Shown piece by piece: positions 57,101-64,000 of a DNA stretch of 64,000 nt (position 1 is the stretch's first letter; the number at the start of each line of letters is the position of its first letter). The notes under the pieces were generated by a model. It made no database searches. It saw nothing but the letters and a program-made list of their open reading frames with translations, and was not told the origin of the DNA. Both the position numbers and the translations under genes were made by a program. The DNA is from Calendula officinalis. Taxonomy: Eukaryota > Streptophyta > Magnoliopsida > Asterales > Asteraceae. The DNA lies in the NCBI GenBank assembly GCA_963853835.1, contig OY970829.1:34126020-34190019 (forward strand), read 5' to 3'.

Positions 57101-57324
57101 GAAATATGTCCCGCTCTTTATTATCTTATACACCAACAGTGTTGCATGCTAGGAAGGCTAAACATGTGCTAAGGAGCCAAACGGTCCAACCGTGCGCCAC
57201 CCGCCGTCTCCTAGCCCCGGCAGGCCCACGTCCTCCCCCGCACGCCCGTCCACTTGTTCACGTACCACCCACGGTCGCAACCGTGACCACCCCGGGACGC
57301 AGGGGAAAAAAACAAAACAAAAAG

Positions 57325-57444
57325 AGGGGTGCAACACGAGGACTTCCCAGGGGGTCACCCATCCTAGTACTACTCTCGCCCAAGCACGCTTAATTGCGGA
57401 GTTCTGATGGGATCCGGTGCATTAGTGCTGGTATAATCGCACCC
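57325..57444 (-). rRNA. 5S rRNA, copy 166
   Basis: Full length. G51A (A box), C10T; matches copy 7. Confidence 0.93.
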
Positions 57445-57663
57445 GAAATATGTCCCGCTCTTTATTATCTTATACACCAACAGTGTTGCATGCTAGGAAG
57501 GCTAAACATGTGCTAAGGAGCAAAACGACCCAACCGTCTCCTAGCCCCGGCAGGCCCACGTCCTCACGCCCTCCCCCGCACGCCCGTCCCCTTGTTCACG
57601 CACCACCCACGGTCGCAACCGTGACCACCCCGGGACACAGGGGAAAAAAAACAAAACAAAAAG

Positions 57664-57783
57664 AGGGGTGCAACACGAGGACTTCCCAGGGGGTCACCAA
57701 TCCTAGTACTACTCTCGCCCAAGCACGCTTAACTGCGGAGTTCTGATGGGATCCGGTGCATTAGTGCTGGTATGATCGCACCC
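57664..57783 (-). rRNA. 5S rRNA, copy 167
   Basis: Full length. G85T (box C). Confidence 0.94.
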
Positions 57784-58002
57784 GAAATATGTCCTGCTCT
57801 TTATTATCTTATACACCAACAATGTTGCATGCTAGGAAGGCTAAACATGTGCTAAGGAGCAAAACGACCCAACCGTCTCCTAGCCCCGGCAGGCCCACGT
57901 CCTCACGCCCTCCCCCGCACGCCCGTCCCCTTGTTCACGCACCACCCACGGTCGCAACCGTGACCACCCCGGGACACAGGGGAAAAAAAACAAAACAAAA
58001 AG

Positions 58003-58122
58003 AGGGGTGCAACACGAGGACTTCCCAGGGGGTCACCAATCCTAGTACTACTCTCGCCCAAGCACGCTTAACTGCGGAGTTCTGATGGGATCCGGTGCAT
58101 TAGTGCTGGTATGATCGCACCC
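58003..58122 (-). rRNA. 5S rRNA, copy 168
   Basis: Full length. G85T. Belongs to an extra 339-bp unit not present in the 1-6 kb block. Confidence 0.94.
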
Positions 58123-58341
58123 GAAATATGTCCTGCTCTTTATTATCTTATACACCAACAATGTTGCATGCTAGGAAGGCTAAACATGTGCTAAGGAGCA
58201 AAACGACCCAACCGTCTCCTAGCCCCGGCAGGCCCACGTCCTCACGCCCTCCCCCGCACGCCCGTCCCCTTGTTCACGCACTACCCACGGTCGCAACCGT
58301 GACCACCCCGGGACGCAGGGGAAAAAAAACGAAACAAAAAG

Positions 58342-58461
58342 AGGGGTGCAAAACGAGGACTTCCCAGGGGGTCACCCATCCTAGTACTACTCTCGCCCAA
58401 GCACGCTTAACTGCGGAGTTCCGATGGGATTCGGTGCATTAGTGCTGGGATGATCGCACCC
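58342..58461 (-). rRNA. 5S rRNA, copy 169
   Basis: Full length. G110T, A40G, G31A, A13C; matches copy 10 plus A13C. Confidence 0.92.
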
Positions 58462-58693
58462 GAAATATGTCCCGCTCTTTATTATGTTATACACCAACAG
58501 TGATGCATGCTAGGAAGGCTAAACATGTGCTAAGGGGCCAAACGGCCCAATCGTGCGCCACCCGCCGTCTCCTAGCCCCGGCAGGCCCACGTCCCCACGC
58601 CCTCCCCCGCACGCTCGTCCCCTTGTTCACGCACCACCCACGGTCGCAACCGTGACCACCCCGTGACACAGGGGAAAAAATCAAAACAAAAAG

Positions 58694-58813
58694 AGGGGTG
58701 CAACACGAGGACTTCCCAGGGGGTCACCAATCCTAGTACTACTCTCGCCCAAGCACGCTTAACTGCGGAGTTCTGATGGGATCCGGTGCATTAGTGCTGG
58801 TATGATCGCACCC
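58694..58813 (-). rRNA. 5S rRNA, copy 170
   Basis: Full length. G85T (box C). Confidence 0.94.
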
Positions 58814-59031
58814 GAAATATGTCCCGCTCTTTATTATCTTATACACCAACAGTGTTGCATGCTAGGAAGGCTAAACATGTGCTAAGGAGCAAAACGACCC
58901 AACCGTCTCCTAGCCCCGGCAGGCCCACGTCCTCACGCCCTCCCCCGCACGCCCGTCCCCTTGTTCACGCACCACCCACGGTCGCAACCGTGACCACCCC
59001 GGGACGCAGGAGAAAAAAACGAAACAAAAAG

Positions 59032-59151
59032 AGGGGTGCAAAACGAGGACTTCCCAGGGGGTCACCCATCCTAGAACTACTCTCGCCCAAGCACGCTTAA
59101 CTGCGGAGTTCTGATGGGATCTGGTGCATTAGTGCTGGTATGATCGCACCC
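59032..59151 (-). rRNA. 5S rRNA, copy 171
   Basis: Full length. G110T, A77T, G30A; matches copy 12 plus A77T. Confidence 0.93.
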
Positions 59152-59382
59152 GAAATATGTCCCGCCCTTTATTATCTTATACACCAACAGTGTTGCATGC
59201 TAGGAAGGCTAAACATGTGCTAAGGAGCCAAACGGCCCAACCATGCGCCACCCCCCGTCTCCTAGCCCCGGCAGGCCCACGTCCCCACGCCCTCCCACGC
59301 ACGCTCGTCCCCTTTTTCTAGCACCACCCACGGTCGCAACCGTGACCACTTCGGGACGCAGGAAAAAAAACGAAACAAAAAG

Positions 59383-59502
59383 AGGGGTGCAACACGAGGA
59401 CTTCCCAGGGGGTCACCCATCCTAGTACTACTCTCGCCCAAGCACGCTTAACTGCGGAGTTCTGATGGGATCCGGTGCATTAGTGCTGGTATGATCGCAC
59501 CC
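59383..59502 (-). rRNA. 5S rRNA, copy 172
   Basis: Full length, identical to the window consensus; upstream GTCGCGC variant. Confidence 0.96.
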
Positions 59503-59733
59503 GAAATATGTCGCGCTCTTTATTATCTTATACGCCAACAGTGTTGCAAGCTAGGAAGGCTAAACATGTGCTAAGGGGCCAAACGGCCCAACCGTGCGCC
59601 ACCCCCCGTCTCCTAGCCCCGGCAGGCCCACGTCCCCACGCCGTCCCCCGCACGCTCGTCCCCTTTTTCACGCACCACCCACGGTCGCAACCGTGACCAC
59701 CCCGGGACGCAGGGGAAAAAACGAAACAAAAAG

Positions 59734-59853
59734 AGGGTTGCAACACGAGGACTTCCCAGGGGGTCACCCATCCTAGTACTACTCTCGCCCAAGCACGCTT
59801 TACTGCGGAGTTCTAATGGGATACGGTGCATTAGTGCTGGTATGATCGCACCC
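59734..59853 (-). rRNA. 5S rRNA, copy 173
   Basis: Full length. C116A, T53A, C39T, G31T; matches copy 15. Confidence 0.92.
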
Positions 59854-59940
59854 GAAATATGTCCCGCTCTTTATTATCTTATTTACCAACAGTGTTGCAT
59901 GCTAGGAAGGCTAAACATGTGCTAAGGGGCCAAACGGCCC

Positions 59941-59988
59941 AATCGTGCGCCACCCGCCGTCTCCAATCGTGCGCCACCCGCCGTCTCC
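59941..59988. repeat. 24-bp tandem duplication in a spacer
   Basis: Same duplication as at 5033-5080, carried here by the long-range block copy. Confidence 0.92.
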
Positions 59989-60109
59989 TAGCCCCGGCAA
60001 GCCCACGTTCCCACGCCCTCCCCCGCACGCCCGTCCCCTTGTTCACGCACCACCCACGGTCGCAACCGTGACCACCCCGGGACGCAGGGGAAAAAAACGA
60101 AACAAAAAG

Positions 60110-60229
60110 AGCGGTGCAACACGAGGACTTCCCAGGGGGTCACCCATCCTAATACTACTCTCGCCCAAGCACGCTTAACTGCGGAGTTCTGATGCGATCC
60201 GGTGCATTAGTGCTGGTATGATCGCACCC
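60110..60229 (-). rRNA. 5S rRNA, copy 174
   Basis: Full length. C118G, C78T, C35G. 376-bp unit with the 24-bp spacer duplication: it joins the spacer of the copy 16 unit to a gene like copy 17. Confidence 0.92.
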
Positions 60230-60453
60230 GAAATATGTCCCGCTCTTTATTATCTTATACACCAACAGTGTTGCATGCTAGGAAGGCTAAACATGTGCTA
60301 AGGAGCCAAACGGCCCAACCGTGCGCCACCCGCCGTCTCCTAGCCCCGGCAGGCCCACGTCCTCCCCCGCACGCCCGTCAACTTGTTCACGCACCACCCA
60401 CGGTCGCAACCGTGACCACCCCGGGACGCAGGGGAAAAAAACGAAACAAAAAG

Positions 60454-60573
60454 AGGGGTGCAACACGAGGACTTCCTAGGGGGTCACCCATCCTAGTACT
60501 ACTCTCGCCCAAGCACGCTTAACTGCAGAGTTCTGATGGGATCCGGTACATTAGTGCTGGTATGATCGCACCC
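60454..60573 (-). rRNA. 5S rRNA, copy 175
   Basis: Full length. G97A, C47T, C26T. Confidence 0.93.
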
Positions 60574-60806
60574 GAAATATGTCCCGCTCTTTATTATCTT
60601 ATACACCAACAGTGTTGCATGCTAGGAAGGCTAAACATGTGCTAAGGAGCCAAACGGCCCAACCGTGCGCCACCCGCCGTCTCCTAGCCCCGGCAGGCCC
60701 ACGTTCCCACGCCCTCCCCCGCACGCCCGTCCCCTTGTTCACGCACCACCCACGGTCGCAACCGTGACCACCCCGGGACGCAGGGGAAAAAAAACGAAAC
60801 AAAAAG

Positions 60807-60926
60807 AGGGGTGCAACACGAGGACTTCCCAGGGGGTCACCCATCCTAGTACTACTCTCGCCCAAGCACGCTTAACTGCGGAGTTCTGATGGGATCCGGT
60901 GCATTGGTGCTGGTATGATCGCACCC
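60807..60926 (-). rRNA. 5S rRNA, copy 176
   Basis: Full length. T21C only. Confidence 0.95.
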
Positions 60927-61149
60927 GAAATATGTCCCGCTCTTTATTATCTTATACACCAACAGTGTTGCATGCTAGGAAGGCTAAACATGTGCTAAGG
61001 AGCCAAACGGCCCAACCGTGCGCCACCCGCCGTCTCCTAGCCCCGGCAGGCCCACGTCCTCCCCCGCACGCCCGTCCACTTGTTCACGCACCACCCACGG
61101 TCGCAACCGTGACCACCTCGGGACGCAGGGGAAAAAACGAAACAAAAAG

Positions 61150-61269
61150 AGGGGTGCAACACGAGGACTTCCCAGGGGGTCACCCATCCTAGTACTACTC
61201 TCGCCCAAGCACGCTTAACTGCGGAGTTCTAATGGGATCCGGTACATTAGTGCTGGTATGATCGCACCC
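61150..61269 (-). rRNA. 5S rRNA, copy 177
   Basis: Full length. C39T, C26T. 8-bp spacer deletion in its unit. Confidence 0.94.
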
Positions 61270-61502
61270 GAAATATGTCCCGCTCTTTATTATCTTATAC
61301 ACCAACAGTGTTGCATGCTAGGAAGGCTAAACATGTGCTAAGGAGCCAAACGGCCCAACCGTGCGCCACCCGCCGTTTCCTAGCCCCGGCAGGCCCACGT
61401 TCCCACGCCCTCCCCCGCACGCCCGTCCCCTTGTTCACGCACCACCCACGGTCGCAACCGTGACCACCCCGGGACGCAGGGGAAAAAAAACGAAACAAAA
61501 AG

Positions 61503-61622
61503 AGGGGTGCAACACGAGGACTTCCCAGGGGGTCACCCATCCTAGTACTACTCTCGCCCAAGCACGCTTAACTGCGGAGTTCTGATGGGATCCGGTGCAT
61601 TGGTGCTGGTATGATCGCACAC
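61503..61622 (-). rRNA. 5S rRNA, copy 178
   Basis: Full length. T21C, G2T. Confidence 0.94.
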
Positions 61623-61845
61623 GAAATATGTCCCGCTCTTTATTATCTTATACACCAACAGTGTTGCATGCTAGGAAGGCTAAACATGTGCTAAGGAGCC
61701 AAACGGCCCAACCGTGCGCCACCCGCCGTCTCCTAGCCCCGGCAGGCCCACGTCCTCCCCCGCACGCCCGTCCACTTGTTCACGCACCACCCACGGTCGC
61801 AACCGTGACCACCTCGGGACGCAGGGGAAAAAACGAAACAAAAAG

Positions 61846-61965
61846 AGGGGTGCAACACGAGGACTTCCCAGGGGGTCACCCATCCTAGTACTACTCTCGC
61901 CCAAGCACGCTTAACTGCGGAGTTCTGATGGGATCCGGTGCATTAGTGCTGGTATGATCGCACCC
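61846..61965 (-). rRNA. 5S rRNA, copy 179
   Basis: Full length, identical to the window consensus. Confidence 0.96.
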
Positions 61966-62197
61966 GAAATATGTCCCGCTCTTTATTATCTTATACACCA
62001 ACAGTGTTGCATGCTAGGAAGGCTAAACATGTGCTAAGGAGCCAAACGGCCCAACCGTGCGCCACCCCCCGTCTCCTAGCCCCGGCAGGCCCACGTCCCC
62101 ACGCCCTCCCACGCACGCTCGTCCCCTTTTTCTAGCACCACCCACGGTCGCAACCGTGACCACTTCGGGACGCAGGAAAAAAAAACGAAACAAAAAG

Positions 62198-62317
62198 AGG
62201 GGTGCAACACGAGGACTTCCCAGGGGGTCACCCATCCTAGTACTACTCTCGCCCAAGCACGCTTAACTGCGGAGTTCTGATGGGATCCGGTGCATTGGTG
62301 CTGGTATGATCGCACCC
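62198..62317 (-). rRNA. 5S rRNA, copy 180
   Basis: Full length. T21C only. Confidence 0.95.
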
Positions 62318-62540
62318 GAAATATGTCCCGCTCTTTATTATCTTATACACCAACAGTGTTGCATGCTAGGAAGGCTAAACATGTGCTAAGGAGCCAAACG
62401 GCCCAACCGTGCGCCACCCGCCGTCTCCTAGCCCCGGCAGGCCCACGTCCTCCCCCGCACGCCCGTCCACTTGTTCACGCACCACCCACGGTCGCAACCG
62501 TGACCACCTCGGGACGCAGGGGAAAAAACGAAACAAAAAG

Positions 62541-62660
62541 AGGGGTGCAACACGAGGACTTCCCAGGGGGTCACCCATCCTAGTACTACTCTCGCCCAAG
62601 CACGCTTAACTGCGGAGTTCTGATGGGATCCGGTGCATTAGTGCTGGTATGATCGCACCC
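62541..62660 (-). rRNA. 5S rRNA, copy 181
   Basis: Full length, identical to the window consensus. Confidence 0.96.
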
Positions 62661-62892
62661 GAAATATGTCCCGCTCTTTATTATCTTATACACCAACAGT
62701 GTTGCATGCTAGGAAGGCTAAACATGTGCTAAGGAGCCAAACGGCCCAACCGTGCGCCACCCCCCGTCTCCTAGCCCCGGCAGGCCCACGTCCCCACGCC
62801 CTCCCACGCACGCTCGTCCCCTTTTTCTAGCACCACCCACGGTCGCAACCGTGACCACTTCGGGACGCAGGAAAAAAAAACGAAACAAAAAG

Positions 62893-63012
62893 AGGGGTGC
62901 AACACGAGGACTTCCCAGGGGGTCACCCATCCTAGTACTACTCTCGCCCAAGCACGCTTAACTGCGGAGTTCTGATGGGATCCGGTGCATTAGTGCTGGT
63001 ATGATCGCACCC
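62893..63012 (-). rRNA. 5S rRNA, copy 182
   Basis: Full length, identical to the window consensus; -1 base T and upstream GTCGCGC. Confidence 0.95.
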
Positions 63013-63243
63013 AAAATATGTCGCGCTCTTTATTATCTTATACGCCAACAGTGTTGCATGCTAGGAAGGCTAAACATGTGCTAAGGGGCCAAACGGCCCA
63101 ACCGTGCGCCACCCCCCGTCTCCTAGCCCCGGCAGGCCCACGTCCCCACGCCGTCCCCCGCACGCTCGTCCCCTTTTTCACGCACCACCCACGGTCGCAA
63201 CCGTGACCACCCCGGGACGCAGGGGAAAAAACGAAACAAAAAG

Positions 63244-63363
63244 AGGGTTGCAACACGAGGACTTCCCAGGGGGTCACCCAACCTAGTACTACTCTCGCCC
63301 AAGCACGCTTTACTGCGGAGTTCTAATGGGATACAGTGCATTAGTTATGGTATGATCGCACCC
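63244..63363 (-). rRNA. 5S rRNA, copy 183
   Basis: Full length. C116A, A83T (box C), T53A (A box), C39T, G31T, C29T, C18A, G17T: the most diverged full-length copy I found. Confidence 0.9.
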
Positions 63364-63450
63364 GAAATATGTCCCGCTCTTTATTATCTTATACACCAAC
63401 AGTGTTGCATGCTAGGAAGGCTAAACATGTGCTAAGGGGCCAAACGGCCC

Positions 63451-63498
63451 AATCGTGCGCCACCCGCCGTCTCCAATCGTGCGCCACCCGCCGTCTCC
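63451..63498. repeat. 24-bp tandem duplication in a spacer
   Basis: Third occurrence of the same duplication, 3510 bp from the second. Confidence 0.92.
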
Positions 63499-63619
63499 TA
63501 GCCCCGGGAAGCCCACGTTCCCACGCCCTCCCCCGCACGCCCGTCCCCTTGTTCACGCACCACCCACGGTCGCAACCGTGACCACCCCGGGACGCAGGGG
63601 AAAAAAACGAAACAAAAAG

Positions 63620-63739
63620 AGCGGTGCAACACGAGGACTTCCCAGGGGGTCACCCATCCTAATACTACTCTCGCCCAAGCACGCTTAACTGCGGAGTTCT
63701 GATGGGATCCGGTGCATTAGTGCTGGTATGATCACACCC
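63620..63739 (-). rRNA. 5S rRNA, copy 184
   Basis: Full length. C118G, C78T, C6T. 376-bp unit with the 24-bp spacer duplication. Confidence 0.92.
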
Positions 63740-63963
63740 GAAATATGTCCCGCTCTTTATTATCTTATACACCAACAGTGTTGCATGCTAGGAAGGCTAA
63801 ACATGTGCTAAGGAGCCAAACGGCCCAACCGTGCGCCACCCGCCGTCTCCTAGCCCCGGCAGGCCCACGTCCTCCCCCGCACGCCCGTCAACTTGTTCAC
63901 GCACCACCCACGGTCGCAACCGTGACCACCCCGGGACGCAGGGGAAAAAAACGAAACAAAAAG

Positions 63964-64000
63964 AGGGGTGCAACACGAGGACTTCCTAGGGGGTCACCCA
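63964..64000 (-). rRNA. 5S rRNA, copy 185 (partial at window edge)
   Basis: Only RNA nt 84-120 are in the window; the 5' part lies beyond 64000. G97A, as in copy 175. Confidence 0.9.

Larger units (their letters stand above)
1..64000 (-). repeat. 5S rDNA tandem array (185 units, head to tail)
   Basis: Every 337-353 bp the same unit recurs in the same orientation: a 120-bp 5S rRNA gene on the minus strand and a GC-rich spacer of about 230 bp. Going from gene end to gene end I found no gap, inversion or foreign insertion from edge to edge, so the array extends beyond both ends of the window. Recurrent unit lengths reflect spacer deletions: a 14-bp loss between two CCGT motifs (about 339 bp), an 8-bp loss in the cytosine-rich part (about 343 bp), and a 14-15 bp loss nearby (337 bp). 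Plant 5S arrays are transcribed by RNA polymerase III to give the 5S RNA of the large ribosomal subunit. No stretch over 300 bp lacks a 5S gene or gene remnant. Confidence 0.98.
59503..64000. repeat. Block recurring at 3510 bp
   Basis: The units ending at 59853 and 60229 recur as those ending at 63363 and 63739, including the 24-bp spacer duplication and C118G/C78T. Between them, two-unit steps of 695-696 bp repeat (genes with T21C ending at 60926, 61622, 62317). Confidence 0.82.

Noticed and set aside
108..63688. Hundreds of overlapping 60-107 codon open reading frames on both strands, with similar proline/arginine-rich or cysteine/glycine-rich products
   Set aside because: They repeat at the 5S unit period, run through spacer and gene, occur in several frames at once, and break whenever a unit has a small indel. 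No ribosome binding or intron context supports them. They are shadows of GC-rich repeats.
1..64000. CRISPR array or bacterial repeat system
   Set aside because: Unit length is about 350 bp, spacers are copies of each other, and the constant part is a eukaryotic 5S rRNA gene.
1..64000. Cassandra-type TRIM retrotransposons, which carry 5S-like promoters in their LTRs
   Set aside because: No LTR pairs, primer binding site, polypurine tract or target duplications are seen; each unit has a complete 5S gene with terminator.
1..64000. Linked 35S rDNA or other RNA genes between the 5S copies
   Set aside because: Spacers are too short and all of one family; no 18S, 5.8S, 25S or tRNA sequence is present.
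1..64000. The whole window as an assembly artefact of one repeated unit
   Set aside because: Units carry many private and regionally clustered variants, and long-range duplicates differ by point changes, as expected for a real array. Individual block duplications could still be misassembled and need raw reads.

Overview
The whole 64 kb window is a head-to-tail tandem array of 5S ribosomal RNA genes, all on the minus strand. I count 185 copies: 183 lie wholly inside the window and two are cut by its edges. The identification rests on the transcribed part of each unit. Read on the minus strand it starts GGGTGCGATCATACCAGC, passes through the A box, intermediate element and box C, and ends GTTGCACCCCT, which is the familiar 120-nt land-plant 5S rRNA. 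The source is therefore a nuclear plant genome, most probably an angiosperm with 5S genes in arrays separate from 35S rDNA. I cannot name the species.

Each unit is 120 bp of gene plus about 230 bp of GC-rich spacer. Unit length is usually 350-353 bp. Recurrent spacer deletion classes give 343-344, 337-339 and 334 bp, and rare units measure 301, about 310, 375-376 and 396 bp. On the minus strand every unit has a TATA-like AT-rich stretch at about -30 to -17, usually C at -1, the gene, then a CT5 terminator and a second, longer T tract. I see no protein-coding gene, transposon, tRNA or other insertion anywhere. The many 60-107 codon ORFs are by-products of the GC-rich spacer repeated about 180 times.

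The array is a nested mosaic of multi-unit duplications. In order: 1-6400 (recurs, with whole-unit gains and losses, at about 55.3-61 kb); 7756-11945 (a 2095-bp six-unit block twice); 12.6-25.2 kb (four- to six-unit blocks reshuffled, including a 1401-bp tandem pair at 20316-23117); 25.2-32.6 kb (with a 1053-bp pair at 27308-29413); 32.9-36.3 kb (a 1717/1718-bp pair); 36.3-42 kb (mixed units and the shortest spacer); 42.0-42.5 kb (a broken gene next to a 46-bp duplication); 42.9-45.7 kb (a 1404-bp pair); 45.7-50.9 kb; 50.9-55.0 kb (a 2071/2072-bp pair); 55-64 kb.

About 15 copies match the window consensus exactly and most others differ at one to five sites. Eight copies share one internal 41-nt deletion that removes the internal promoter and are best called amplified pseudogenes. 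One more copy lacks RNA nt 13-39. Nearly every copy has C at RNA position 93, where the plant consensus as I remember it has T; five copies keep T. Variants are regionally clustered, as expected for local unequal exchange and gene conversion. This is a known type of locus rather than a new system; the interesting content is its internal evolutionary structure.
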